A stretch of DNA of 11,396 nt. Origin: SAR86 cluster bacterium (GTDB lineage Bacteria; Pseudomonadota; Gammaproteobacteria; Magnimaribacterales; D2472). The notes under the pieces were generated by a model. It was not told where the DNA came from. It saw only the letters and a list, made by a program, of their open reading frames with translations, and made no database searches. Shown here piece after piece: positions 1 to 7,762 of the stretch. Position 1 is the stretch's first letter, and the number at the start of each line of letters is the position of its first letter. Both the position numbers and the translations under genes were made by a program. The stretch is taken from NCBI GenBank assembly GCA_016779285.1, contig JADHNV010000031.1:1-11396 (forward strand), read 5' to 3'.

Positions 1-731
1 TTTTATCTGTGCCTTCTCAAGAAGGTTTTGACTATTCTTCAAATTATGGAGAATTCAAGGTAACCAATCAGGCTAATTTTGTTTCACGTGATGCGGGCAA
101 AAGGCAAAATCAAGTTTCGGCATGGATATGGCCTGACTTGCTTCCCTCTCAAACTGAAAAATATTTAGCAGATAAGTTAAAAAATTTTGAAGCAGAGCTT
201 CCCCCTGGATATATTTTTGAAGTAGGAGGAGAAGCAGAAGCCAGAGGTCAATCTCAGTCCAATATTTTCTCATCAGCAATTTTATTTTTTGTTTTAATAG
301 TTGTTGCACTTGTTGCAGCATTGAATTCATTCAGGCAGGCAGGTTTAATTTTGAGCGTCGCTTTTTGGTGCACAGGATTAGCATTTCTAGGCTTAACAAT
401 AGGTCAAGCAAATTTTGGATTTATTGGTTTAGTGGGCGCTATTGGACTAGCGGGCTTATCCATAAATGACTCTATTGTTGTTTTATCCCATATCAAAGAG
501 GCAAATGCTAACTCATCGATTACTAAAGAAGATCTTGTAGAAGTAATTATTAGATCTACTCGTCATGTTATCACCACATCAGCAACCACTATAGGCGGAT
601 TCTTGCCCTTATTAATTACCAGCATTTTTTTTCAACCATTGGCCTGGGCAATGGCTGGAGGAGTTATTGGATCAGCAGTGATTGCTTTATTTTATATCCC
701 TTCTTGCTACGCTATTTCAAAAAAGTTATAA
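1..731 (+). CDS. RND-family efflux permease, C-terminal part (5' truncated by window edge)
   Basis: Inner-membrane proton-driven efflux pump of the RND superfamily, probably HAE-1-like; it would export drugs, lipids or other amphiphiles with a periplasmic adaptor and an outer-membrane channel. The frame is open to the left edge, so the GTG at 9 is internal and roughly the last quarter of a protein of about 1000 residues is present. Counting from that GTG, residues 1-80 are the end of the second periplasmic domain, with the typical LPPGY...EVGGEAE stretch at 64-77. Five hydrophobic segments follow (about 86-108, 112-132, 136-162, 187-207, 211-236), matching TM8-TM12. The usual NNAI-like motif in TM10 reads NDSIVVLSHI (153-162). 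The protein ends in a short lysine tail at TAA 729-731. Substrate cannot be told from this part; adaptor genes would lie upstream, outside the window. Family assignment is firm, subfamily is inference. Confidence 0.88.
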   Translation, partial: LSVPSQEGFDYSSNYGEFKVTNQANFVSRDAGKRQNQVSAWIWPDLLPSQTEKYLADKLKNFEAELPPGYIFEVGGEAEARGQSQSNIFSSAILFFVLIVVALVAALNSFRQAGLILSVAFWCTGLAFLGLTIGQANFGFIGLVGAIGLAGLSINDSIVVLSHIKEANANSSITKEDLVEVIIRSTRHVITTSATTIGGFLPLLITSIFFQPLAWAMAGGVIGSAVIALFYIPSCYAISKKL

Positions 732-747
732 ATTAAATCTATTTATT

Positions 748-753
748 AAAAGG
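748..753 (+). promoter_or_regulatory. Shine-Dalgarno of the DUF1543-like gene
   Basis: AAAAGG-type purine run ending 7 bases before the ATG at 761. It is one of only two clear ribosome binding sites in the window and supports translation of this small gene. Confidence 0.5.
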
Positions 754-760
754 TATAAAA

Positions 761-1030
761 ATGAAGTTATTTATGGTCCATGTAGGTTTTTATGATGATG
801 AAGTTGGTGAAGGTATATATGAATCTCATGTAAATTTTTTTATTGCTGCTGGCAATGCCAAATCTGCAAAGAAAAAAATTATGAGCATGGATAAATTTAG
901 AAATAAAAAAATGCATATTGATGGAATAAAAGAGATCAATCATGTTGATGATTATGATGTTCGTTTAATTAAAAATCCTAAACAAAAAAAAGCTAAGGTA
1001 TATTCATATAATGAATCAAAAAAACTTTAA
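761..1030 (+). CDS. Small DUF1543-like protein
   Basis: An 89-residue cytosolic protein without signal peptide or membrane segment. It begins MKLFMVHVG, and later carries KMHIDGIKEIN...VDDYDVRL (about residues 50-69). This layout, an MKLFMV strand, then a basic helix, then a K-x-HIDG-x-x-E strand, is what I remember of DUF1543 (PF07566), a family of unknown function. The C-terminus is a lysine-rich tail. The start is supported by an AAAAGG sequence 7 bases upstream. It lies 29 bp after the RND gene and 20 bp before the cupin gene on the same strand, so co-transcription with either is possible. No enzymatic residues are evident and I assign no function. That it is a real gene is likely from the domain match and ribosome binding site; the family name needs a profile search. 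Confidence 0.72.
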   Translation: MKLFMVHVGFYDDEVGEGIYESHVNFFIAAGNAKSAKKKIMSMDKFRNKKMHIDGIKEINHVDDYDVRLIKNPKQKKAKVYSYNESKKL

Positions 1031-1050
1031 TTGAAATTGGAAATGATGAT

Positions 1051-1575
1051 ATGAGAAGAATAATTACAGGTCATAATCAAGCAGGAAAATCAGTTATTAC
1101 TATTGATGGTCCTCCAGCTAGATCAATTGGGGAAGATGTCGGCGGCCTTTTTGAAATTTGGAATACAGACGGCATGCCCATTGATACAACCGATAATCTC
1201 GATAGAGCAGATTCAGAAATAATTTTATCTCCTCCTGCAAATGGAACTAAATTTAGATATTTTCAAATTAATCCAACCCCTGACGGTGTTCCTTGGGATG
1301 TTTTGCAAGATCTTGCAGCCCAGGCTTTTGATCGAATAGGGGCAGCTCATCACCGAATTGATACTTCCAAACATCCAGCAATGCATAAAACAGATACCAT
1401 CGATTACATTATTCTTTTGAAAGGTGATGTTAGTCTTTTGCTTGATGAGGCAGAGGTTAGGCTCAGCCCATTTGATACTGTTGTTCAACGAGGAACTAAT
1501 CATGCCTGGGTCAATCATGGAGATGAGCCTGCATTGCTAATTGCAGTCTTGATTGATAGTCAGATAAAGGAGTAA
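1051..1575 (+). CDS. Single-domain cupin protein, probable metal-binding enzyme or sensor
   Basis: A 174-residue soluble protein with a C-terminal cupin_2-type beta-barrel. Cupin motif 1 is at about 108-125 (H108-P-A-M-H112-K-T-D-T-I-D118-Y...G125) and motif 2 at about 140-155 (P140...R-G-T-N-H151-A-W-V-N155). The classic HxH pair is not present; H112, D118 and H151 are plausible metal ligands, the arrangement I recall for cupins with an HKTDTIDY signature. The first ~100 residues are a substrate-side extension with DGPPARS (19-25). The ATG at 1051 is the only suitable in-frame start; two other ATGs at 1043 and 1046 are out of frame. SD is weak. The gene ends 30 bp before the dioxygenase ATG, so the two probably form one unit. 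Fold is secure; reaction and substrate are unknown. Confidence 0.85.
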   Translation: MRRIITGHNQAGKSVITIDGPPARSIGEDVGGLFEIWNTDGMPIDTTDNLDRADSEIILSPPANGTKFRYFQINPTPDGVPWDVLQDLAAQAFDRIGAAHHRIDTSKHPAMHKTDTIDYIILLKGDVSLLLDEAEVRLSPFDTVVQRGTNHAWVNHGDEPALLIAVLIDSQIKE

Positions 1576-1605
1576 ACTGCAAAAAAATTTGAATTTTGAT
1601 TGCCT

Positions 1606-2430
1606 ATGTTTGAAGTAAAGCCACTTGCAGCTGCTCTTGGTGCAGAATTGTATGGGGTCGATTTATGTCAAGATCTTTCCCCAGATGTTTACGCTGAAAT
1701 TAGAAGATTGCTTATAGAGCACCAAGTCATTTTTTTTAGGGATCAAGATATATCACCTGCCCAACATAAAGCATTAGCTGAGTCTTTTGGGCCAATTCAA
1801 ACACACCCTGCATATGAAACAGTAGATGGATTTCCGGAAATTACTATCCTTGAAAGCACCGCTGATAAACCTTCCAAGATAGAAGTGTGGCACTCGGACA
1901 TGACTTTTCGGAAGCATCCACCTTTGGGGTCAGTCTTAAGATCAAAAATTTGTCCACCCAAGGGAGGTGACACTATGTGGGCAAGCATGACTGCAGCTTA
2001 TCAAGGTCTATCAAAGAATATGCAGGAATTTCTATCAACTTTAGAGGCTGAACATGATTTTAGCTATGGCTTTAAAGAAAGTTTAGCTGAGCCGGGTGGA
2101 AAAGAGAGGTTGGCACAGGCTGTAAAAGATAACCCTCCTGTTAAGCATCCTGTTATCAGGATTCATCCTGAAAATAATCAAAAAGTAATTTTTGTAAATG
2201 CATTATTCACAACAAAAATAATTGGATTGCCTGAAAAAGAAAGTTCAGCAATATTAAAATTTTTGTATGATCATGTAATCACACCTGAATACACATGCCG
2301 CTTTAAATGGGAACCTAATTCAATTGCGATATGGGATAACAGAAGCACTCAACATAAACCAATTAATGATTACTACCCATCTCACAGACTGTTACAGCGA
2401 GTGGCAATAGATGGCGACAAGCCATTTTAA
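1606..2430 (+). CDS. TauD/TfdA-family Fe(II)/2-oxoglutarate-dependent dioxygenase
   Basis: Cytosolic non-heme iron oxygenase that couples 2-oxoglutarate decarboxylation to hydroxylation of a substrate, often releasing sulfite (taurine) or cleaving an ether. With the ATG at 1606 the protein has 274 residues, close to E. coli TauD (about 283). The iron triad is visible as H96-x-D98 (VWHSDMTF) and H250 (STQHKP); R261 and R265 (HRLLQR) have the spacing of the 2-oxoglutarate/substrate arginines, and GGDTMWAS near 120-127 holds the cosubstrate-binding threonine. HPAY (67-70) matches the His/Tyr pair lining the TauD taurine pocket, though this is widespread in the family. An in-frame TTG at 1600 would add two residues; I prefer the ATG. 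There is no clear SD. It follows the cupin gene and ends one base from a convergent gene. Family is firm; calling it taurine dioxygenase would be over-reach. Confidence 0.93.
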   Translation: MFEVKPLAAALGAELYGVDLCQDLSPDVYAEIRRLLIEHQVIFFRDQDISPAQHKALAESFGPIQTHPAYETVDGFPEITILESTADKPSKIEVWHSDMTFRKHPPLGSVLRSKICPPKGGDTMWASMTAAYQGLSKNMQEFLSTLEAEHDFSYGFKESLAEPGGKERLAQAVKDNPPVKHPVIRIHPENNQKVIFVNALFTTKIIGLPEKESSAILKFLYDHVITPEYTCRFKWEPNSIAIWDNRSTQHKPINDYYPSHRLLQRVAIDGDKPF

Positions 2431-2431
2431 G

Positions 2432-3133
2432 TTATTTGTTTAGAAACTTTAAAAGACTATTTACAATCTCATGCTCGTCAGTATCTATACTTAGTGTCGC
2501 ACAAGCATGATGATGCTTTTGGTCTCCAATTTGATTTTTCCTAAAATCATATATCATTTTTGCAAATTTTTTATCTAATTCGATATGACCTTGGCTGCAA
2601 AAAATATGATTTTCAATTACAAATATTCCATTTGGGCACCTTGCAGAACCAGCAATTAAGGTTGCATTTTCTGGGATTTTTTCAACTTCATCTTGGTGAC
2701 TGAAAACTAAATTATATTTTTCACCCTCCTCGCCATATTCACAGGCATTAATATTTAAGGAAATTGAATCAACACCTACATGCCAACCATTTGGAGATTT
2801 TTTCACTGATCCACCAAGAGCTTCTGCAATAATTTGATGACCAAAACATATTCCAATTAATTTTTTTTTATTTTTATTTAATCTTTGAATAAATTTTTTT
2901 AGATCATGAATCCATTGCTCATTATCATAAGAGCTTGCCTTGCTGCCAGTAATTAGATAAGCATCACATTCATCTATATCTAAAGGATAGTTGTTGAGCT
3001 GAACTTCATAGGTTTGAAACTGAATGCTAGGATCCACTGCCCAAAATATTTTAGAAAACATTTCAGGGTATTGGCCAAAGTCTTTGGCTCCATCTATTTG
3101 CACAGTATCTGAATTAAGGATTCCAATTTTCAT
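2432..3133 (-). CDS. Class I glutamine amidotransferase (GMP synthase-like GATase1 domain)
   Basis: A 233-residue stand-alone GATase1 protein; such domains hydrolyse glutamine or a gamma-glutamyl compound through a Cys-His-Glu triad. Nucleophile C96 sits in GICFGHQ (94-100), the elbow motif, and H183 and E185 are in QGHIE (181-185). SHQDEV (145-150) and the ITGS oxyanion strand (61-64) are also typical. No synthetase domain is attached, so this is not GuaA, CarA or PyrG. Relatives include the YfeJ-like group and gamma-glutamyl hydrolases of polyamine or amide catabolism. A HHH run at 207-209 near the C-terminus is unusual. The ATG at 3133 lies 36 bp from the divergent symporter gene, suggesting shared control; the stop is one base from the dioxygenase stop. 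Domain is secure; the physiological substrate is unknown. Confidence 0.9.
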   Translation of the reverse strand: MKIGILNSDTVQIDGAKDFGQYPEMFSKIFWAVDPSIQFQTYEVQLNNYPLDIDECDAYLITGSKASSYDNEQWIHDLKKFIQRLNKNKKKLIGICFGHQIIAEALGGSVKKSPNGWHVGVDSISLNINACEYGEEGEKYNLVFSHQDEVEKIPENATLIAGSARCPNGIFVIENHIFCSQGHIELDKKFAKMIYDFRKNQIGDQKHHHACATLSIDTDEHEIVNSLLKFLNK

Positions 3134-3169
3134 AAGTATTATTTTTTCTTAATGTAGTATATTCAATTC
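3134..3169. promoter_or_regulatory. Divergent promoter gap between amidotransferase and AGCS symporter
   Basis: Only 36 bp separate two divergent start codons. On the + strand TATATT (3158-3163) is one mismatch from a -10 box and would place a start near 3170, the A of the symporter ATG. On the - strand TATACT (3161 down to 3156) is likewise one mismatch from consensus and would start the amidotransferase mRNA near 3149. The two -10-like boxes overlap, so the promoters would compete. No convincing -35 box is visible for either. No SD precedes either ATG. Confidence 0.3.
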
Positions 3170-4687
3170 ATGAAAAGCAATAGACTGATTTTTTGCATTA
3201 TTTCAATAATAGCAAAACCCCTATCAGCCAACGGTATAGATGCTTCGATTAATGCTACCATCCAGCCCTTAACAAACCTCCTATCCTCTTTTATTTTTTA
3301 TGAGATAAAAATTTTTGGAGCCTCAATGCCTCTAATAGTGTTGTGGTTGATCGGAGCAGCTATTTTTTTTACTGGTTACTTCAAGTTTTTAAATCTACGT
3401 GGATTTAAACATGCCTTTCAATTGCTAAGAGGCGATTATTCAAAGCCAGACAATGAGGGAGAGTTAACTCATTTTCAGGCACTATCAACAGCCGTTTCTG
3501 GAACTGTGGGAATTGGCAATATTGCTGGAGTGGCAATCGTTATTTCCATTGGGGGTCCAGGCGCAACATTTTGGTTAATTGTTGCTGGCTTTCTTGGCAT
3601 GTCAACAAAATTTGCAGAATGTGTGGCAGGTGTTATATACAGAAAAATTAATGCTGATGGAAGTATTTCAGGTGGACCCATGTATTATCTGGAGGCTGGA
3701 TTACATAAAAAAAATCTATCATGGCTTGCTAAACCAATGGGTTTATTTTATGCAGTAGCTATTGTCGTTGGATGTTTAGGTATTGGTAACATGTTTCAAT
3801 CTAATCAAGCATTTCACCAATTTATCTTTATTACAGGTGGCGATGCTAGTTATTTTTTGGATAAAGGCTGGCTGTTTGGTTCTATCTTGGCTGGTATAGT
3901 GGGACTGGTAGTAATTGGCGGTATTAAAGGCATTGCAAAAGTGACTTCTAAGTTAGTCCCATTTATGACATTAACTTATGTTATTGGTGCCTTGCTTGTA
4001 ATTTTTTTAAATGCTGAAAAAGTGCCATGGGCCATATCATCAATCTTGACAGAAGCATTTAATCCAAATGCCATGAGTGGCGGAATGTTAGGGATTATGA
4101 TTTTAGGCTTTCAAAGAGCAGCATTTTCTAATGAAGCTGGGATTGGTTCGGCAGCTATTGCTCATGCCACTGTTAAAACTCAAGAACCAGTGACTGAAGG
4201 TTATGTTGGTTTAATGGAGCCATTTATTGATACTGTCGTGATTTGCACGCTCACAGCTTTAGTTATCTTGACTACGGTGTATGAGCCTGCAATGGCAAAT
4301 CAAGGTATTCAAGGCATCGCTTTGACCTCTCAAGCTTTTAGCAGCACTCTAAGTTGGTCTGTGATTCCACTATCGTTTATCGCAATATTATTTGCATTTT
4401 CAACGATCCTGTCTTGGTCATATTATGGATTGAAAGGCTGGACATATATTGTTGGAGAATCTGCATGGGCAGAAAATATCTTCAAAATCATTTTTTGTAT
4501 TTTTATTGCCCTTGGCTGCACCATTAATTTAACTGCAGTTTTAGATTTCTCAGATGCTCTAATTTTTATAGTAGCTCTTCCAAATATATTAGGGCTTTAT
4601 ATTTTGGCTCCCACAATTAAAAGCGAGCTTGAAAACTATCAAAAAAGACTGAAAAGTGGAGAAATAAAAAATTTTAAAGAAAAATGA
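3170..4687 (+). CDS. Sodium:alanine/glycine symporter, AGCS family
   Basis: Inner-membrane Na+-coupled importer of small neutral amino acids (alanine, glycine; some members take D-alanine). At 505 residues it has normal family length. Visible signatures are SGTVGIGNIAGVA (110-122) followed by GGPGATFWLIVAG (128-140), the AGCS signature region; SGGPMYYLEAGL (167-178); NMFQSNQ (207-213); and FQRAAFSNEAGIGSAA (314-329), a substrate/sodium-site helix break. About eleven hydrophobic segments can be traced from 53 to 480, ending in a basic tail. The N-terminus (1-20) is hydrophobic with a possible ALSA-like cleavage region (PLSAN), common in this family. It overlaps the next gene by 4 bp (ATGA), so translational coupling is likely. 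No SD is seen, and the promoter may lie directly on the start codon. Family call is firm; the exact amino acid is not. Confidence 0.94.
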   Translation: MKSNRLIFCIISIIAKPLSANGIDASINATIQPLTNLLSSFIFYEIKIFGASMPLIVLWLIGAAIFFTGYFKFLNLRGFKHAFQLLRGDYSKPDNEGELTHFQALSTAVSGTVGIGNIAGVAIVISIGGPGATFWLIVAGFLGMSTKFAECVAGVIYRKINADGSISGGPMYYLEAGLHKKNLSWLAKPMGLFYAVAIVVGCLGIGNMFQSNQAFHQFIFITGGDASYFLDKGWLFGSILAGIVGLVVIGGIKGIAKVTSKLVPFMTLTYVIGALLVIFLNAEKVPWAISSILTEAFNPNAMSGGMLGIMILGFQRAAFSNEAGIGSAAIAHATVKTQEPVTEGYVGLMEPFIDTVVICTLTALVILTTVYEPAMANQGIQGIALTSQAFSSTLSWSVIPLSFIAILFAFSTILSWSYYGLKGWTYIVGESAWAENIFKIIFCIFIALGCTINLTAVLDFSDALIFIVALPNILGLYILAPTIKSELENYQKRLKSGEIKNFKEK

Positions 4688-5895
4688 TTAAAGGTTATTG
4701 TGATCCTAAATTTCAAAATGTGTATGACACTTTTGCAAATGCTATCACCAGTGGATTTGAAACAGGTGCAGCTCTAGCAATCGAGCATCAAGGAAAAATT
4801 ATTATAAATCTTTGGGGTGGATATCAAGATAAAGAGAAAACAAAATTATGGGAAGAAGATACCTTGGTCAATGTTTTCTCTGTGACTAAAGGAGTAACTG
4901 CAACATGCATATCTAGACTAATTGATCAAGGCAAATTAGATCCCAGTAAAAGCGTTGGCAATTATTGGCCTGAATATGCTTGCAATGGCAAAGAGAATAC
5001 CAAGGTAAGTGATTTGTTATGCCATAGAGCAGCAATGTTTGGATTTAAAGAAGGTATTCCATCAGGCTCATTTCAAGATTGGAAAAAGTTCACCAAGCAA
5101 CTGCAAATGCAAGTTCCCTATAGAAAACCTGGTATATCTCAGGGATATCATGCATTAACATTTGGTTGGTTGGCAGGGGAATTAATAAGGAGGATTGATG
5201 GCCGTACTGTAGGCACATACTTTAAAGAGGAAATAGCAGATCCTTTGAATATAGATTTTCATATAGGACTAGCTGAGAGTGAATTTGTAAGATGTGCGGA
5301 TATGTTAATGTTGCCCATGGAAAACATCAAATTGCCTGGAGAGTTTCTTAAATTCCTTCCTAACTTTTTCTTGCCTCAAAAACTTCAAAATTTTAAAGCA
5401 GCTTTATTAAGCGGAGATTTCATGGAGGCTTTTCAAACAAGAGAAGAGGATGATGATAATTATGTCAATTCACTTGATTGGCGGGTGGCAGAAATTCCCT
5501 CTGCGAATGGTCATGGGACTGCTAAAAGTTTAGCAACTTTATATGGTATTTTGAGTAACGGTTGCTCCAGAGATGGAATATCAATCATGAGTGAATCTTC
5601 TCTTCAGAATGCTATCAGGCCTCATTCAAGCGGCCCTGATTCAGTGCTTTTTGGCGCACCAATTAAATTTGGCCTTGGTTATGAGTTGGCTCAAGGCATA
5701 GCTAAAATGGGAAACATTTCTCCAACTTTAAACAACAAAATGTTTGGTCATGCTGGAGTTGGTGGCGCAGTGGCATTTGGAGACCCAGACAAAGCCATAG
5801 GGTATGGTTTTATTTGTAATCAACAGCACAATCCTAAGAAGTTGTATCAAACCAGCAACCTTCTTACAGAAGCACTATATTCAATAATCGCTTAA
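4684..5895 (+). CDS. Beta-lactamase-fold serine hydrolase (EstB/class C-like esterase or peptidase)
   Basis: A 403-residue protein of the serine beta-lactamase/penicillin-binding-protein superfamily (PF00144). Such stand-alone members are usually esterases, D-amino acid amidases or peptidases rather than antibiotic-resistance enzymes. The nucleophile motif S66-V-T-K69 is in NVFSVTKG; Y155-H-A (GYHALTFGWLAGE) takes the place of the YxN tyrosine motif; F354-G-H356-A-G358-V-G-G takes the place of the KTG box. These variants are usual in the EstB-like group. There is no signal peptide, so it is probably cytosolic. Residues 205-255 form a hydrophobic insertion that could act as a lid. The start ATG overlaps the symporter stop (ATGA), implying one transcript and coupled translation, so it may process what the symporter brings in, or a D-amino acid ester or amide. 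Its stop is 7 bp from the convergent bamD stop. Confidence 0.9.
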   Translation: MIKGYCDPKFQNVYDTFANAITSGFETGAALAIEHQGKIIINLWGGYQDKEKTKLWEEDTLVNVFSVTKGVTATCISRLIDQGKLDPSKSVGNYWPEYACNGKENTKVSDLLCHRAAMFGFKEGIPSGSFQDWKKFTKQLQMQVPYRKPGISQGYHALTFGWLAGELIRRIDGRTVGTYFKEEIADPLNIDFHIGLAESEFVRCADMLMLPMENIKLPGEFLKFLPNFFLPQKLQNFKAALLSGDFMEAFQTREEDDDNYVNSLDWRVAEIPSANGHGTAKSLATLYGILSNGCSRDGISIMSESSLQNAIRPHSSGPDSVLFGAPIKFGLGYELAQGIAKMGNISPTLNNKMFGHAGVGGAVAFGDPDKAIGYGFICNQQHNPKKLYQTSNLLTEALYSIIA

Positions 5896-5902
5896 CTTGA
5901 AA

Positions 5903-6718
5903 TTAGTTTTGATTAGGTCGAGGTGCCTTTCTTGAAAAGAAATTCCATGAGGAAACTTCATTAGTTTCTGTTATGGAGCCACCATTAGCCTCAATAACAC
6001 TTTCAATATCATCCATCAGCTGAAAATAACCAAGCGCTTGATAGCACTCCCTAATAATTTTTAATGCACGCATAGTTTCTGAGGAATTTGGAATATTTTC
6101 AATTACATACTTAGCTCTCCTAAGAGCTGCAACATACGCCTCTCTTTTCAGGTAATACTCTGCAGCAACCAATTCATTTTTTGCTATTAAACTTCTTAAA
6201 TATATCAATCTTTGCGAGGCATATGGAGCATATTGACTTTTAGGGAATCGTGTTAAAAACTCTGATAGCTCTCCAAAGGCTTGTTTAGCGCCCGATATAT
6301 CCCTATTAGACAGATCAGACTTAAATATTCTGGCAAACATTCCTTTATCTCTAGTATAGCTAGCTATACCCCTCATAAAATATGCGTAGTCAATATTTGG
6401 ATGCCTTGGATTAAGGCGAATAAATTTTTCGGCTGCTTCATGCGAGGCTTCATCTTCACCATTCATATAATATGCATAAATTAATTCTGCTTGAGCTTGC
6501 TCTGCATATCTGCCAAAGGGATACCTTGCTTCAATTGCCTCTAAAGACTCTATAGCAGAGAAGAAATTATTTGCTTTCATTCTTCTTTGCGCGGTATCGT
6601 AATAAACTTTCTCAGGTCGCTCTAGTACAGGAGCATCAGAATTGCAGGCTGTTATGAATAAGGGAAGAATAATTGCAATTGCTAAATTAGACCGAAGATA
6701 TTTTTTTATTTGCATCAT
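5903..6718 (-). CDS. bamD: BamD, outer-membrane assembly lipoprotein (YfiO/ComL)
   Basis: Essential periplasm-facing lipoprotein of the BAM complex that folds beta-barrel proteins into the outer membrane with BamA. A signal peptide (residues 1-24) ends in lipobox I-T-A-C25; the following N26 is not an inner-membrane retention Asp, consistent with outer-membrane sorting. The family hallmark RYPFGRYAEQAQAELIYAYY is at 65-84, followed by FIRLNPRHPNIDYAYFMRG (99-117) and AEYYLKREAYVAALRRA (186-202), covering the TPR repeats. At 271 residues it is somewhat longer than E. coli BamD (245), owing to a C-terminal extension from about 245. Translation could start at the first Met (6718) or the second (6715). 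It diverges from rluD across 89 bp, the classic gammaproteobacterial arrangement, which strengthens both calls. Confidence 0.97.
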   Translation of the reverse strand: MMQIKKYLRSNLAIAIILPLFITACNSDAPVLERPEKVYYDTAQRRMKANNFFSAIESLEAIEARYPFGRYAEQAQAELIYAYYMNGEDEASHEAAEKFIRLNPRHPNIDYAYFMRGIASYTRDKGMFARIFKSDLSNRDISGAKQAFGELSEFLTRFPKSQYAPYASQRLIYLRSLIAKNELVAAEYYLKREAYVAALRRAKYVIENIPNSSETMRALKIIRECYQALGYFQLMDDIESVIEANGGSITETNEVSSWNFFSRKAPRPNQN

Positions 6719-6807
6719 TGGTAGTGTATTTTACATTTATTAAGGCATTTGGGTTAATTCAATTATTTTAGATTGTAAGATGATAAAAAAGTTTTTAGTT
6801 TAAGCAT
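6719..6807. promoter_or_regulatory. Divergent bamD/rluD intergenic region
   Basis: An 89-bp AT-rich gap must hold promoters for both genes. For bamD, a - strand TAAAAT (6733 down to 6728) lies 18 bp after a weak TTAACC and would give a short 5' UTR of about 10 bases. For rluD several AT-rich -10-like hexamers occur (for example around 6764-6769 and 6782-6787) but none pairs with a good -35. No SD precedes either start codon. I see no operator-like repeat. Confidence 0.3.
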
Positions 6808-7731
6808 ATGATTCATAAAAATATTCCTGAGAATCACAATAATTCTAGATTAGATCATGCCGCCACTTTGTTGTTTGAAGATTATTCACGCAGCCAGATT
6901 CAAAGATGGATATCACAAGGCAATCTATTAGTTAATGGTGAAATTCTCAGGGCAAAAGACAAAGTGCATACCGGTGATGAAATTTCTTTAGATCCAGTAT
7001 TTGAAAATAGGGTCTCTTGGGATGGAGAAGATATACCTATTAATATTTTCCATGAAGATGAGAATTTTCTTATAATCAATAAGTCACCTGGTTTAGTTAT
7101 GCATCCAGGCGCAGGATGTCATGATGGAACTCTGGCAAATGCTTTAGCATTCCATTTCCCAGAATTAAAAAAATTGCCCCGTTGTGGGATTGTCCATCGT
7201 TTAGATAAAGATACTTCTGGATTATTAGTGATTGCAAAAAATGAAAAATTTAGAAGTTTTTTTGTTAATAAGCTTCAAGAAAGGGAAGTATATAAGCAAT
7301 ATGAAGCATTAGTTGTTGGACAGGTTATAGGTAGTTTCTCTATAGAGCACCCCATTGAAAGAGATCCTAGGAATAGAGTGAAAATGAGAGTTACTGATTC
7401 TGGAAGAGATGCTTTGTCTCATATTTCTTTGGTTAAATTTTATGGAGGCTATTCCCATATTGCTGTAGAAATTAAAACTGGAAGAACTCACCAAATCAGA
7501 GTTCATTTAAGTCATCAAAAATTACCCATCATTGGAGATAGGCTTTATAACTCCAGAAACCTTATTGCTAAAAATACTTCTCAAAATTTAATAAAGCATA
7601 TACAAAGTTTTCCTCGACAAGCATTGCATGCTTCTAAAATAAGATTTCCTGCTATTAAAGGGGCTGGTTTTTTTGAATTTCAAGCAGAGATTCCCGACGA
7701 TATGAAATCTTTGATCGAAAAGATGCAATAA
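6808..7731 (+). CDS. rluD: RluD, 23S rRNA pseudouridine synthase (1911/1915/1917)
   Basis: Cytosolic pseudouridine synthase which in E. coli modifies three uridines of 23S rRNA helix 69, at the subunit interface. The 307-residue protein has an N-terminal S4 RNA-binding domain (about 13-75, with SRSQIQRWISQGNLLVNGE at 27-45) and an RluA-type catalytic domain. The catalytic aspartate is D133 in GIVHRLDKDTSGLLVIAK (127-144). KQYEALVVG (163-171), KTGRTHQIRVHLSH (223-236), GDRLY (243-247) and RQALHA (270-275) are the other family motifs. Compared with E. coli RluD (326) the C-terminal tail after IEKM is missing, which is common. The start ATG at 6808 has no SD. Divergence from bamD favours RluD over its paralogues RluA and RluC. 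Its usual downstream partner pgeF is absent; ilv genes follow after 91 bp. Confidence 0.95.
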   Translation: MIHKNIPENHNNSRLDHAATLLFEDYSRSQIQRWISQGNLLVNGEILRAKDKVHTGDEISLDPVFENRVSWDGEDIPINIFHEDENFLIINKSPGLVMHPGAGCHDGTLANALAFHFPELKKLPRCGIVHRLDKDTSGLLVIAKNEKFRSFFVNKLQEREVYKQYEALVVGQVIGSFSIEHPIERDPRNRVKMRVTDSGRDALSHISLVKFYGGYSHIAVEIKTGRTHQIRVHLSHQKLPIIGDRLYNSRNLIAKNTSQNLIKHIQSFPRQALHASKIRFPAIKGAGFFEFQAEIPDDMKSLIEKMQ

Positions 7732-7762
7732 ACCTGCAAAGCCTTTTAAATCAGCAAAAAAC

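Noticed and set aside
1568..1572. GGAG sequence at the end of the cupin gene as a ribosome binding site
   Set aside because: No start codon lies 5-10 bases downstream, and the dioxygenase ATG is over 30 bases away. It is part of the cupin 3' coding sequence.
1600..1605. TTG at 1600 as the dioxygenase start
   Set aside because: It adds only two residues and has no SD; the ATG at 1606 fits the family N-terminus and residue numbering better.
4684..5895. Serine hydrolase as an antibiotic-resistance beta-lactamase
   Set aside because: No signal peptide, and the YxN and KTG motifs are replaced by YHA and HAG; these fit EstB-like hydrolases.
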